64,000 nt of DNA from CAYNFR01 sp964396595 (GCA_964396595.1 CAYNFR010000014.1:15560-79559); one strand, 5' to 3'; counted from the first letter of the stretch, positions 27,199-35,977 are shown. The notes: generated by a model not told the origin, from the letters alone. Numbers and translations are program-made.

Positions 27199-27216
27199 TT
27201 GGGCAATATTGCCCAA
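27199..27216. promoter_or_regulatory. 18-bp perfect palindrome upstream of the acetyltransferase gene
   Basis: TTGGGCAATATTGCCCAA is a perfect palindrome. It is 12 bp upstream of the acetyltransferase ATG and about 80 bp upstream of the rpsL promoter. It is a candidate repressor operator or an mRNA hairpin in the acetyltransferase leader. The regulator is unknown. Confidence 0.45.
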
Positions 27217-27272
27217 GGTACATGTCATAAGGCTTATATATGAGGGTAGAAAGAATAAATTTTATAAGGTAC

Positions 27273-27302
27273 TTGTCAGATGGCAAAATAGTCTTACCTT
27301 TG
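27273..27302 (+). promoter_or_regulatory. Bacteroidota promoter for the str genes (TTG-N19-TACCTTTG)
   Basis: TTG at 27273-27275 and TACCTTTG at 27295-27302 fit the TTG/TAnnTTTG consensus with 19-nt spacing. rpsL starts 34 bp after the box. Confidence 0.8.
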
Positions 27303-27336
27303 CAGTCGCTTTCGAAAAAGCTATATTTATTAAGAT

Positions 27337-27708
27337 ATGCCTACAATAAATCAACTCGTAAGAAAAGGAAGAGAGAAGATCGTTACTAAGAGTAAATCTA
27401 GGGCTCTTGATTCTTGTCCTCAGAAACGTGGAGTATGTACAAGAGTATACACTACTACTCCTAAAAAGCCAAATTCAGCTCTAAGAAAAGTAGCTAAGGT
27501 AAGATTAACAAACTCGCTCGAGGTCATCGCTTATATCCCAGGAGAAGGCCATAACCTACAAGAGCACAGCATCGTACTTATTAGAGGAGGAAGGGTTAAG
27601 GATCTTCCTGGTGTACGCTATACTATCGTGCGAGGTGCATTGGATACAGCCGGTGTGAATAAGCGAAATAAATCAAGATCTAAATACGGTACTAAACGAC
27701 CTAAATAA
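27337..27708 (+). CDS. rpsL: 30S ribosomal protein S12
   Basis: S12 (123 aa) sits at the decoding centre of the small subunit. The conserved TTPKKPNSALRKVAKVRL (40-57), whose lysines monitor the codon-anticodon helix, and GGRVKDLPGVRY (84-95, with the Asp that can be methylthiolated) are intact. No streptomycin-resistance substitution is seen at the usual lysines. First gene of the str group, with a promoter directly upstream and rpsG 18 bp downstream. Confidence 0.98.
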   Translation: MPTINQLVRKGREKIVTKSKSRALDSCPQKRGVCTRVYTTTPKKPNSALRKVAKVRLTNSLEVIAYIPGEGHNLQEHSIVLIRGGRVKDLPGVRYTIVRGALDTAGVNKRNKSRSKYGTKRPK

Positions 27709-27726
27709 TAAAGTCAATATTCTGCA

Positions 27727-28194
27727 ATGAGGAAGAGAAAACCCAAAAAGAGAGTCATTCAGCCGGATCCTAGATTTCAAGATCAGCTAGTGACTCAGTT
27801 TGTTAATAACCTGATGTTACAAGGTAAAAAATCTACTGCTTTCACAATTTTTTACGACGCCATGGACATTATTGCTGAAAAAACTGGTGATAATCCACAC
27901 GATGTATGGGCCAAAGCACTTGATAACATTTATCCGTCTGTCGAAGTACGTAGCAGAAGAATTGGCGGTTCTACATTTCAGATTCCTACAGAGATCAGAG
28001 CAGAAAGACGTATATCTGTAGGAATGAAATGGCTTATTAAATATAGTCGTGCCAGAAGTGGTAAAGGTATGGCTGATAAATTGTCAGCTGAGATAATCGC
28101 TGCAAGTAAAGGCGAAGGTGCTTCTGTTAAAAGGAAGGAAGACACGCACAGAATGGCTGAAGCCAACAAGGCTTTTGCGCACTTCCGTGTTTAA
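27727..28194 (+). CDS. rpsG: 30S ribosomal protein S7
   Basis: S7 (155 aa) nucleates the 30S head and contacts E-site tRNA. The start RKRKPKKRVIQPDPRF and the later VEVRSRRIGGSTFQIP and MAEANKAFAHFRV are standard. It lies between rpsL and fusA in the conserved str order. In other bacteria S7 is the translational repressor of this operon, but no matching leader structure was recognised here. Confidence 0.98.
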   Translation: MRKRKPKKRVIQPDPRFQDQLVTQFVNNLMLQGKKSTAFTIFYDAMDIIAEKTGDNPHDVWAKALDNIYPSVEVRSRRIGGSTFQIPTEIRAERRISVGMKWLIKYSRARSGKGMADKLSAEIIAASKGEGASVKRKEDTHRMAEANKAFAHFRV

Positions 28195-28231
28195 GACTCA
28201 TCAGATTATTTCCCGCATTACACAATAGAAA

Positions 28232-30355
28232 ATGTCAAAAGATTTAAGTTTCACTAGAAATATAGGTATTGCTGCACATATTGATGCTGGCAAAACAACC
28301 ACTACGGAGAGAATACTCTATTACACTGGCGTAAGTCACAAGATAGGGGAGGTTCATGATGGGGCAGCTACTATGGACTGGATGGAGCAAGAGCAAGAAA
28401 GAGGTATTACGATCACTTCTGCGGCTACTAAAACAAATTGGAATTGGAAAGATCAACAGTTTAGTTTTAATATCATTGACACTCCGGGTCACGTAGACTT
28501 CACTGTTGAAGTAAACAGGTCTTTAAGAGTACTTGATGGGCTTGTTTTCTTGTTTTGTGCCGTGAGTGGTGTCGAACCACAATCAGAGACTAACTGGCGC
28601 CTAGCCAATAATTATAAAGTTCCTCGCATAGGTTTTGTCAATAAAATGGACAGATCTGGAGCAGACTTCTTCGCTGTAGTGCGAGATGTCAAAGAGATGC
28701 TCGGTAGCGAAGCTATTCCTTTACAGGTGCCCATTGGCGCCGAGGAGAAATTCACAGGGGTAGTTGATCTAATTACAAATAAGGCGATTGTATGGAACGA
28801 GCATGATATGGGTATGACTTTTGAAGTCATTGAAACACCTGCTGATCTCGTTTCTACTGTCGAAGAGTGGAGAGGAAAGTTGCTTGAAGCAGTAGCAGAG
28901 TATGACGATAATTTGATGGAAAAGTTCTTTGAAGATCCTGATTCCATTACAGAAGAAGAAATGATCAAGGCTGTAAGAGCCGCGGTGCTTGACAACAAGT
29001 TTGTACCCATGATGTGCGGTTCTTCATTTAAGAATAAAGGTGTTCAAGCAGTACTTGATGCCGTATGCGCCTTCCTGCCATCGCCTATGGATATTGCTGC
29101 GGCAAAAGGTACAGATCCTCGAAATGACAAAGAAATAGAAAGAAAACCATCTCTTAGTGAGCCGTTTTCTGCATTGGCATTCAAGATAGCAACAGATCCA
29201 TATGTAGGCCGACTTGCATTCTTTAGAGTTTATTCCGGAACGCTAGAAGCGGGTTCTTATATTCTTAATAACAGAACCGGCAAGAAAGAGCGCATATCTC
29301 GTCTTTATCAAATGCATGCCAATAAGCAGAATCCTATCGACAAAGTAGAAGCAGGAGATATCGCAGCAGGTGTCGGATTTAAGGATTTACGTACCGGAGA
29401 TACACTATCGACTGAGGATGCGCCTATCGTGTTCGAATCAATGGTATTCCCGGATCCGGTTATCGGTATTGCGATCGAGCCTAAGACGCAGAAGGACATC
29501 GATAAATTGGGTATGGCTTTGGCAAAGCTTGCCGAGGAAGATCCTACATTCAAAGTGAGATACGATGAAGACACTAACCAGACAGTTATCAGCGGGATGG
29601 GCGAGCTTCACCTTGAGATTATTGTAGATAGATTAAGAAGAGAATTTAAAGTAGAGTGTAACCAAGGTGCACCGCAAGTAAATTATAAAGAAGCACTTAC
29701 AAGAAGTGTTGAGCATACTGAGCGTCTCAAGAAGCAATCAGGAGGTTCGGGATTATTCGCTCAAATGAGCTTTGAATTAAGTCCTGCTGATGAGGATTTT
29801 CTCGAAAGCGAGGACTTTAAGAGTGGAAAAACAAGGCTACAATTCAAGAATGACATATTCGGAGGATCTATTCCTAAAGAATTTTTCCCTTCTATCATTA
29901 AAGGTTTTGATGCGATGATGGATAATGGTGTTCTTGCAGGATACGGAATCGATAGCATGAAAGTTCGTATTTATGATGGACAGACACACGCTGTAGACTC
30001 TAAGCCTATCGCATTTGAGCTTTGTGCTAAAGAGGGCTTCAAAGAAGCAGCTAAGCAAGCGAACCCAGTACTACTTGAACCAATCATGAAACTAGAAGTT
30101 ATCACTCCTGACGAGTATGTAGGCGGGGTCATAGGTGACTTAAATAGAAGAAGAGGCCTTCCTAAGAACCAAGTTCCAAAGATCGGTGGCGCTATCGCTA
30201 TTGCGGCGGAAGTACCTCTTTCTGAGATGTTTGGTTATGTCACCCAGCTTAGAACAATAACATCAGGCAGAGCGACTAGTACGATGGAATTCTCGCATTA
30301 TGCGCCGGTTCCGAAGAATATTGCAGAAACGATCATCGCATCTGCAAAAGGATAA
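28232..30355 (+). CDS. fusA: Elongation factor G
   Basis: EF-G (707 aa) is the translocation GTPase and, with RRF, helps recycle ribosomes. The GTPase domain shows AHIDAGKTTTTERIL (15-29), RGITITSAATK (switch I) and IDTPGHVDF (G3), followed by NKMDRSGADF (G4). Domains II-V extend to TSGRATSTMEFSHYAPVP. The length is normal. The tuf gene that often follows fusA is absent; instead rpsJ follows after 79 bp with its own promoter, as is usual in Bacteroidota. Confidence 0.98.
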   Translation: MSKDLSFTRNIGIAAHIDAGKTTTTERILYYTGVSHKIGEVHDGAATMDWMEQEQERGITITSAATKTNWNWKDQQFSFNIIDTPGHVDFTVEVNRSLRVLDGLVFLFCAVSGVEPQSETNWRLANNYKVPRIGFVNKMDRSGADFFAVVRDVKEMLGSEAIPLQVPIGAEEKFTGVVDLITNKAIVWNEHDMGMTFEVIETPADLVSTVEEWRGKLLEAVAEYDDNLMEKFFEDPDSITEEEMIKAVRAAVLDNKFVPMMCGSSFKNKGVQAVLDAVCAFLPSPMDIAAAKGTDPRNDKEIERKPSLSEPFSALAFKIATDPYVGRLAFFRVYSGTLEAGSYILNNRTGKKERISRLYQMHANKQNPIDKVEAGDIAAGVGFKDLRTGDTLSTEDAPIVFESMVFPDPVIGIAIEPKTQKDIDKLGMALAKLAEEDPTFKVRYDEDTNQTVISGMGELHLEIIVDRLRREFKVECNQGAPQVNYKEALTRSVEHTERLKKQSGGSGLFAQMSFELSPADEDFLESEDFKSGKTRLQFKNDIFGGSIPKEFFPSIIKGFDAMMDNGVLAGYGIDSMKVRIYDGQTHAVDSKPIAFELCAKEGFKEAAKQANPVLLEPIMKLEVITPDEYVGGVIGDLNRRRGLPKNQVPKIGGAIAIAAEVPLSEMFGYVTQLRTITSGRATSTMEFSHYAPVPKNIAETIIASAKG

Positions 30356-30374
30356 AAAAAGATAGTAATAAAAT

Positions 30375-30404
30375 TTGCAAGGGTTGTAAATATTTGTACT
30401 TTTG
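30375..30404 (+). promoter_or_regulatory. Bacteroidota promoter for the S10 genes (TTG-N19-TACTTTTG)
   Basis: TTG at 30375-30377 and TACTTTTG at 30397-30404 (then CACCC) match the consensus with 19-nt spacing. rpsJ starts 30 bp after the box. This gives the ribosomal S10-spc-alpha run its own promoter inside the fusA-rpsJ gap. Confidence 0.8.
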
Positions 30405-30434
30405 CACCCGCTTTAAAAATAAAGTTAAGAGGTA

Positions 30435-30743
30435 ATGAATCAAAAGATTAGAATTAAGCTTCGCTCGTACGATCACAATTTGGTAGACAAGTCTACCGAG
30501 AAAATTGTGAAGACGGTACGAATGAGCGGTGCTGTTGTAACTGGTCCGATTCCGCTGCCCACTGAGAAAGAAGTATTCACGGTTCTAAGATCCCCACACG
30601 TGAATAAGAAGTCTCGCGAGCAGTTTCAGTTGAGGACTCACAAGAGACTTATAGATATCTATACACCCACACAGAGAACTGTGGATGCTCTTTCAAAACT
30701 AGAGCTTCCTAGTGGTGTCGATATCCAAGTCAAGCTTACATAA
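30435..30743 (+). CDS. rpsJ: 30S ribosomal protein S10
   Basis: S10 (102 aa) is a 30S head protein that in other bacteria also joins NusB in antitermination complexes. It starts NQKIRIKLRSYDHNLVDKS and contains GPIPLPTEKEVFTVLRSPHVNKKSREQF, typical of the family. First gene of the S10 group, preceded by a promoter and by AGAGG close to its ATG, one of the few Shine-Dalgarno-like leaders in this cluster. Confidence 0.98.
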   Translation: MNQKIRIKLRSYDHNLVDKSTEKIVKTVRMSGAVVTGPIPLPTEKEVFTVLRSPHVNKKSREQFQLRTHKRLIDIYTPTQRTVDALSKLELPSGVDIQVKLT

Positions 30744-30808
30744 GCACTATTCATTTATTAAGAATTAATTCTCGACTGTCGTCGAAGAAAATAATAAAGT
30801 GTCTATCT

Positions 30809-31429
30809 ATGAATGGCATAATAGGAAAAAAATTAGGTATGACCAGCATCTTTGATGATGCGGGAAAAAATATACCATGTACCATCATTGATGCTAGTCC
30901 CAACGTGATAACACAGGTCAAGACTATTGACAATGATGGATACCAGGCATATCAAGTGTCAGCCGGTGAGAAGAAAGAAAAGAACACGACTAAGCAGTTG
31001 TTAGGTCATTTTAAGAAGGCGGGCTCTTCACCAAAGGCAAAATCTGTTGAGTACGATCTCAAAGGAACTGTTAAGCAATTGGGGGATGAAGTTAAATTCA
31101 CCGAGTTGTTTTCAGTAGGCGACAAGGTGAGTGTCATCGGCACTACCAAAGGTAAAGGTTTCCAAGGTGTTGTGAAGCGACATGGATTCGCCGGTGTAGG
31201 TGATAGAACCCATGGTCAGCACAATAGATTGAGAGCTCCCGGATCGATAGGTGCTTGTGCTACTCCGTCCAAGGTAATCAAGGGATTACGCATGGCCGGA
31301 AGGACAGGTACAGATAGAGTTAAGACCAAAAATCTTACTGTGGTAAGAATCTTGGAGGATAAGAACCTTGTACTTATAAAAGGCTGTGTTCCGGGTCATA
31401 ATGGTTCATTTGTAATAATTGAAAAGTAA
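30809..31429 (+). CDS. rplC: 50S ribosomal protein L3
   Basis: L3 (206 aa) is an early assembly protein whose extended loop reaches the peptidyl-transferase centre. NGIIGKKLGMTSIFDD at the start and GKGFQGVVKRHGFAG and RAPGSIGACATPSKVIKG later are diagnostic. The 65-bp gap from rpsJ is the widest inside this part of the cluster and holds a 12-bp palindrome AGAATTAATTCT (30761-30772) of unknown meaning. Confidence 0.98.
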   Translation: MNGIIGKKLGMTSIFDDAGKNIPCTIIDASPNVITQVKTIDNDGYQAYQVSAGEKKEKNTTKQLLGHFKKAGSSPKAKSVEYDLKGTVKQLGDEVKFTELFSVGDKVSVIGTTKGKGFQGVVKRHGFAGVGDRTHGQHNRLRAPGSIGACATPSKVIKGLRMAGRTGTDRVKTKNLTVVRILEDKNLVLIKGCVPGHNGSFVIIEK

Positions 31430-31432
31430 GCA

Positions 31433-32065
31433 ATGAAGATCGATGTAATAAATAAGGAGGGTAAAAGCACCGGAAGATCTATTGAGTTGCCTAAGGAAAT
31501 CTTTGGGATAGAGCCAAATGAGCATGCTATATACTTGGCAGTTAAAGCTTATCAGGCCAATCAACGTCAAGGTACACACAAGTCTAAGGAAAGAGGCGAA
31601 ATTGCGGGTTCTACCCGTAAGATAAAGAAGCAGAAAGGAACGGGAACGGCTCGGGCAGGTTCTATTAAGAGCCCTGTTTTCAGAGGCGGTGGGAGAATCT
31701 TTGGTCCTACTCCCCGCAGTTACGAGATCAGGTTGAATCGCAAAGTGAAGCGTCTAGCAAGGTTTTCAGCTTTGTCTCAAAAAGCAAGCTCTGAAAGTCT
31801 GATAGTTCTTGAAGACTTATCTTTTGATACGCCGAAGACATCAGAATTATATGGTGTGTTTAAAAATTTAGGTGTAGCCACTGATAAAAATGTATTAGTG
31901 TTGAGCGATGCTAACAAAAATGTTTACTTGTCAGGTCGTAACATTAACAAGGCTAATATTGTATCAGCCGACAATCTTAATATATACGATGTATTGAATT
32001 GTAAAAATTTGATATTGACTGAATCTTCTGTTAAAGTGATTGCTGACCAAATCAACAAAGTTTAA
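31433..32065 (+). CDS. rplD: 50S ribosomal protein L4
   Basis: L4 (210 aa) lines the peptide exit tunnel. The long basic loop with KKQKGTGTARAGSIKSP and FRGGGRIFGPTPRSY is the tunnel extension. In gamma-proteobacteria L4 represses its own S10 operon; whether this happens here is unknown. It is 3 bp after rplC and 4 bp before rplW. Confidence 0.98.
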   Translation: MKIDVINKEGKSTGRSIELPKEIFGIEPNEHAIYLAVKAYQANQRQGTHKSKERGEIAGSTRKIKKQKGTGTARAGSIKSPVFRGGGRIFGPTPRSYEIRLNRKVKRLARFSALSQKASSESLIVLEDLSFDTPKTSELYGVFKNLGVATDKNVLVLSDANKNVYLSGRNINKANIVSADNLNIYDVLNCKNLILTESSVKVIADQINKV

Positions 32066-32069
32066 TAAC

Positions 32070-32366
32070 ATGAGTAAGATTATATTGATAAAGCCACTCA
32101 TTACGGAGAAAACGGAAGGTTTGACTGATAAGCATGCTCAATACACTTTTGTTGTTGATCGTAAGGCGAATAAAATTGAAATAAAAAACGCAGTTGAAAA
32201 GATGTATAAGGTCAATGTTGACGCTGTTAATACATCAATCCGAATGGGTAAAGTGAAAGTAAAAAACACCAAAGGTGGTTTACAAAGAGGTAAAAAGCCT
32301 ACAATTAAAAAGGCTGTTATTTCTCTTAAGGAAGGAGAGGCAATTGATTTTTTTGGTGATTTATAA
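32070..32366 (+). CDS. rplW: 50S ribosomal protein L23
   Basis: L23 (98 aa from the ATG at 32070) sits at the tunnel exit, the docking site for SRP and trigger factor. IILIKPLITEKTEGL and YTFVVDRKANKIEIKNAVEKMY are typical. A longer frame opening at 32040 lies inside rplD and is not the real start. Confidence 0.96.
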   Translation: MSKIILIKPLITEKTEGLTDKHAQYTFVVDRKANKIEIKNAVEKMYKVNVDAVNTSIRMGKVKVKNTKGGLQRGKKPTIKKAVISLKEGEAIDFFGDL

Positions 32367-32376
32367 TTATTAGAAA

Positions 32377-33204
32377 ATGGCAATTAAAAAGTATAGACCT
32401 ATATCGCCCAGTTTACGTACGAGAGTTACTGTAGACTATAGCGGCTTATCAAAAGTAGAGCCTGAAAGATCTTTGGTTAGCAAACTTAAGAAGTCAGGAG
32501 GTCGTAACCATGATGGTAAAATGACCGTTCGTAATATAGGTGGAGGACACAAGCGTAAGTATAGAATCATCGACTTTAAGCGTAACAAAGAAGGTGTAGA
32601 TGCGATTGTCCAGACTCTGGAATATGATCCGAATAGATCTGCGTTTATTGCGCTGCTTGAATACACGGATGGTGAGAAACGGTATATTATCGCTCCTGAT
32701 AAACTTAAGGTTGGTGATAAAGTACGTTCTGGTCAAGGTAGTACACCGGATATTGGTAATGCTATGCCTTTAAGAAATATTCCTTTAGGTTCTTCGATTC
32801 ATGCCATTGAATTAGTGCCTGGAAGAGGTGCAGCTTTGGCCAGGAGCGCAGGTACATATGCTACGTTGATGGGTAAAGAGGAGAAGTATGTCACAATAAA
32901 ACTACCTAGTGGAGAACTTCGTAGAGTGTTAGCTCAATGTGTGGCCACAATAGGTACTACTTCTAATCCAGATCACGGGCAGAGGGTATTTGGTAAAGCT
33001 GGGGCAAGAAGATGGATTGGAAGAAGAAGTAGAGTAAGAGGTGTTGCTATGAACCCTGTTGATCACCCTATGGGAGGTGGAGAAGGAAGGGCTTCTGGAG
33101 GTCATCCACGTTCGCGGACGGGTATTATGGCTAAGGGCCAAAAGACAAGATCAAAGAAAAAAGCATCCAATAACTTAATCATTTCTAGACGTAAATCCAA
33201 ATAG
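32377..33204 (+). CDS. rplB: 50S ribosomal protein L2
   Basis: L2 (275 aa) binds 23S rRNA near the peptidyl-transferase centre and is needed for subunit joining. GRNHDGKMTVRNIGGGHKRKYR and the C-terminal MNPVDHPMGGGEGR, with the functionally important histidine, are conserved, and the tail is basic. Normal length and position between rplW and rpsS. Confidence 0.98.
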   Translation: MAIKKYRPISPSLRTRVTVDYSGLSKVEPERSLVSKLKKSGGRNHDGKMTVRNIGGGHKRKYRIIDFKRNKEGVDAIVQTLEYDPNRSAFIALLEYTDGEKRYIIAPDKLKVGDKVRSGQGSTPDIGNAMPLRNIPLGSSIHAIELVPGRGAALARSAGTYATLMGKEEKYVTIKLPSGELRRVLAQCVATIGTTSNPDHGQRVFGKAGARRWIGRRSRVRGVAMNPVDHPMGGGEGRASGGHPRSRTGIMAKGQKTRSKKKASNNLIISRRKSK

Positions 33205-33212
33205 GTAACAGC

Positions 33213-33479
33213 ATGGCAAGATCATTAAAAAAAGGCCCTTACGTTTTTCATAAACTACTGGATAAAGTGCAGAAAGCGCAAGCGTCGAATAAGAAAACAG
33301 TTATTAAAACATGGTCTAGATCTTCTATGATTATTCCAGATATGGTAGGTCAGACGATTGCTGTTCATAATGGAAAAACATTCATCCCTGTTTTCGTAAC
33401 AGAGATGATGGTAGGTCATAAGTTAGGCGAGTTTTCTCCTACAAGAACTTTTAAAGGACACTCAGGAAATCGAAAATAA
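33213..33479 (+). CDS. rpsS: 30S ribosomal protein S19
   Basis: S19 (88 aa) is a 30S head protein that contacts S13 and the A-site finger. ARSLKKGPYV at the start and VGHKLGEFSPTRTFKGHSG at the end are diagnostic. Its stop codon is followed with no spacer by the rplV ATG, so the two genes are probably translationally coupled. Confidence 0.98.
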   Translation: MARSLKKGPYVFHKLLDKVQKAQASNKKTVIKTWSRSSMIIPDMVGQTIAVHNGKTFIPVFVTEMMVGHKLGEFSPTRTFKGHSGNRK

Positions 33480-33860
33480 ATGGAGGCTACAGCAAAATTG
33501 AAGAATTGTCCAATGTCGGCTCGCAAGATGCGTCTTGTAGTTGATCTGATAAGAGGTAAGTCAGTTAATGATGCACTGAATATTCTGAAATTTACTAAAA
33601 AAGAAGGTGCAGTGTGGGTAGAGAAACTGTTGTTATCTGCTATCTCTAACTGGGAAAACAAATCAGAAAATGGTCTCTCTGCGAGTGATTCTGATCTTCG
33701 TGTTGTGAGAGTGTTTGTAGACGAAGGAGGAATGCTTAAAAGATTCCGCCCCGCACCACAAGGAAGAGCGACCAGGATAAGAAAAAGAATGAATCACGTG
33801 ACCCTCGTGGTTGCAGATGCACAGATTATTAAAGAACCTGCTTCGGTCATAGAAGCGTAA
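33480..33860 (+). CDS. rplV: 50S ribosomal protein L22
   Basis: L22 (126 aa) forms part of the tunnel constriction. The start MEATAKLKNCPMSARKMRLV and the tunnel hairpin region RFRPAPQGRATRIRKRMNHVT are typical. Starts immediately after the rpsS stop; rpsC follows after 9 bp. Confidence 0.97.
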   Translation: MEATAKLKNCPMSARKMRLVVDLIRGKSVNDALNILKFTKKEGAVWVEKLLLSAISNWENKSENGLSASDSDLRVVRVFVDEGGMLKRFRPAPQGRATRIRKRMNHVTLVVADAQIIKEPASVIEA

Positions 33861-33869
33861 TTATAAGAA

Positions 33870-34652
33870 ATGGGGCAAAAAACGAATCCGATAGGCAATA
33901 GATTAGGTATCATCAGAGGATGGGATTCTAATTGGTACGGAGGCCATGATCTTGCACAGAAATTTGTTGGGGATGAGAATATCCGACAATATATCACGGC
34001 ACGTATACCTAAAGGCGGTGTTGCAAGGGTGATTATTGAAAGAACTTTAAAAAGAGTTACTGTAACCATACATACCAGTAGACCGGGAATTATTATCGGA
34101 AAAGGAGGGCAAGAGGTAGATCGATTAAGAGAAGAGTTGAAGAAATTGTCTAAGAGTGATGTTCAGATCAATATTCTAGAAATTAGAAAGCCTGAGCTAG
34201 ACGCAGTCATTGTCGGTGATTCTATCGCCCGTCAGATTGAATCAAGAATAAATTACAGAAGAGCTATCAAAATGGCTATTCAATCGACCATGCGCACCGG
34301 TGCTCAAGGTATAAAAATACGTATCAGTGGTCGTCTAAATGGTGCAGAAATGGCACGTTCTGAAGAGTACAAGGATGGAAGAATACCATTACACACCTTC
34401 AGAGCTGATATAGATTATGCATTGAGTGAGGCACTTACTGTATATGGGAAAATAGGTATCAAGGTGTGGATTTGTAAAGGTGAAGTCCTTGGTAAACGAG
34501 ACCTTTCGCCTAATGTAGGTGTTGATACTAATCAGAGAAGATCTTCAGATAGCAGAGATGGAGATAGACGTGATGGTGAAAGGGGAGATCGAAGAGGTGG
34601 TAGAAATGAAAGAGGAAATTCAAGACGCGGAGGCCAAAGAAGAGATAGATAA
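33870..34652 (+). CDS. rpsC: 30S ribosomal protein S3 with Arg/Gly/Asp-rich C-terminal tail
   Basis: S3 (260 aa) helps form the mRNA entry site and has helicase-assisting basic residues. It has GQKTNPIGNRLGIIRGWDSNWY, the KH-domain GIIIGKGGQEVDRLREEL, and KVWICKGEVLGKRDL. It is longer than the 233-aa E. coli protein because of a low-complexity tail (about residues 223-260) made almost only of Arg, Gly, Asp, Asn and Ser (RGDRRGGRNERGNSRRGG). Confidence 0.98.
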   Translation: MGQKTNPIGNRLGIIRGWDSNWYGGHDLAQKFVGDENIRQYITARIPKGGVARVIIERTLKRVTVTIHTSRPGIIIGKGGQEVDRLREELKKLSKSDVQINILEIRKPELDAVIVGDSIARQIESRINYRRAIKMAIQSTMRTGAQGIKIRISGRLNGAEMARSEEYKDGRIPLHTFRADIDYALSEALTVYGKIGIKVWICKGEVLGKRDLSPNVGVDTNQRRSSDSRDGDRRDGERGDRRGGRNERGNSRRGGQRRDR

Positions 34653-34672
34653 TTATTTAAAGAAGAACAGCC

Positions 34673-35092
34673 ATGTTACAACCGAAACGGACTAAGTATC
34701 GTAAACAGCAGAAAGGGCGAAACAGAGGGGTCGCTGTGAAGGGAAGTCAAATTTCCTTTGGCTCGTTTGCATTGAAGAGTATGGAGTTAGGTCGCATCAA
34801 CTCTCGTCAGATTGAATCTGCGAGGATTGCAATGACAAGATATATGAAGAGGGAAGGTAAGGTATGGATCAGAATTTTTCCGGATAAACCTATCACACGC
34901 AAGCCTCAGGAAGTACGTATGGGTAAAGGAAAAGGTGCACTTGATCATTATGTTGCTCAGATCCAACCTGGTAGAATTTTATTTGAAATGGACGGCGTTT
35001 CATTAGAAGTAGCTATTGAAGCCTTGCGCTTAGCTGCTCAAAAACTACCTGTTCTTACCAAAACTATTGTTAGACACGATTACCAAGCATAA
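34673..35092 (+). CDS. rplP: 50S ribosomal protein L16
   Basis: L16 (139 aa) binds near the A site and is a late assembly protein. MLQPKRTKYRKQQKGRNRG, the PDKPITRKPQEVRMGKGKG segment and the VLEGV-like EMDGVSLEVAIEALRLAAQKLP are characteristic. rpmC follows after 2 bp. Confidence 0.98.
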   Translation: MLQPKRTKYRKQQKGRNRGVAVKGSQISFGSFALKSMELGRINSRQIESARIAMTRYMKREGKVWIRIFPDKPITRKPQEVRMGKGKGALDHYVAQIQPGRILFEMDGVSLEVAIEALRLAAQKLPVLTKTIVRHDYQA

Positions 35093-35094
35093 TT

Positions 35095-35346
35095 ATGGCT
35101 ACTAAGAAATATTTAGAATTGAAAGAATTTAGCCAAGAGGATCTTTTAAATGAGCTAAATCAAACGAGAGAGCAATATCAAAAAATGAAGTTTGATCATG
35201 CCATAAGAGGTCTTGAAAACCCTCTTTCTTTAAGAGAAGTGAGACGAGATATTGCTAGGATTTCAGCTGAATTAAGAACGCGTGAACTAGCATCTGCAGA
35301 CCAAGCTTCAAGATCTAAAATTCGTTCAAGACGCAGAAAAGCATAG
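35095..35346 (+). CDS. rpmC: 50S ribosomal protein L29
   Basis: L29 (83 aa) is a two-helix protein at the tunnel exit beside L23. LKEFSQEDLLNELNQTREQYQKMKFDHA and RDIARISAELRTREL are the two helices. It is about 18 residues longer than E. coli L29, with a basic C-terminal extension (RSKIRSRRRKA). Confidence 0.95.
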   Translation: MATKKYLELKEFSQEDLLNELNQTREQYQKMKFDHAIRGLENPLSLREVRRDIARISAELRTRELASADQASRSKIRSRRRKA

Positions 35347-35349
35347 ATA

Positions 35350-35604
35350 ATGGCAGAAACTAATAAAAGACAACTAGTAGGTTTAGTGACTAGTTCAAAG
35401 ATGGATAAAACCATCACTGTGCAAATAGAAAGAAAACTACCTCACCCAGTATATGGTAAATTCGTTAAAAAAACGAAGAAGTTCCAAGCACACGATGAAA
35501 ATAACGAGTGCAAGGAGGGTGATACAGTAAAAATAATCGAATCTCGACCATTGAGCCGTCTGAAAAGATGGAGATTGGTTGAAATTATTGAAAGAGCTAA
35601 ATAA
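35350..35604 (+). CDS. rpsQ: 30S ribosomal protein S17
   Basis: S17 (84 aa) is an OB-fold primary 16S-binding protein. RQLVGLVTSSKMDKTITVQIER, HPVYGKFVKKTKKF and the IIESRPLSRLKRWRLVEI end are typical. It is 3 bp after rpmC and 7 bp before rplN. Confidence 0.98.
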   Translation: MAETNKRQLVGLVTSSKMDKTITVQIERKLPHPVYGKFVKKTKKFQAHDENNECKEGDTVKIIESRPLSRLKRWRLVEIIERAK

Positions 35605-35611
35605 TATAGAC

Positions 35612-35977
35612 ATGATTCAACAGGAGTCTAGATTAGAAGTCGCAGATAATTCAGGAGCAAAAGAAGTTCTCTGCATCAGAGTCTTAGGAGGAACTAAGCG
35701 AAGATATGCTTCCGTAGGTGATACAATCGTCGTTACGGTCAAGCAAGCCACCCCTGGTGGTATCAAAAAAGGTACTGTATCTAAGGCGGTAGTAGTCAGA
35801 ACCAAAAAAGAAATACGACGCAAGGACGGTACGTATATTCGCTTTGATGACAATGCGGTTGTGCTCTTGAATCAAGCAGGTGACCCTAGAGGTACGCGTA
35901 TTTTCGGTCCTGTAGCAAGAGAGCTTCGCGATAAGGACTTCATGAGAATTGTTTCACTGGCACCTGAGGTTCTTTAA
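35612..35977 (+). CDS. rplN: 50S ribosomal protein L14
   Basis: L14 (121 aa from the ATG at 35612) bridges to the 30S subunit and is the docking site of silencing factor RsfS. MIQQESRLEVADNSGAKEV at the start and FGPVARELRDKDFMRIVSLAPEVL at the end are diagnostic. A longer frame from 35579 lies inside rpsQ and is rejected. Confidence 0.97.
   Translation: MIQQESRLEVADNSGAKEVLCIRVLGGTKRRYASVGDTIVVTVKQATPGGIKKGTVSKAVVVRTKKEIRRKDGTYIRFDDNAVVLLNQAGDPRGTRIFGPVARELRDKDFMRIVSLAPEVL

Noticed and set aside
26744..27286. Longer acetyltransferase starting at 27286
   Set aside because: The extra 33 residues have no GNAT similarity and would span the palindrome at 27199-27216; the ATG at 27187 gives the standard N-terminus.
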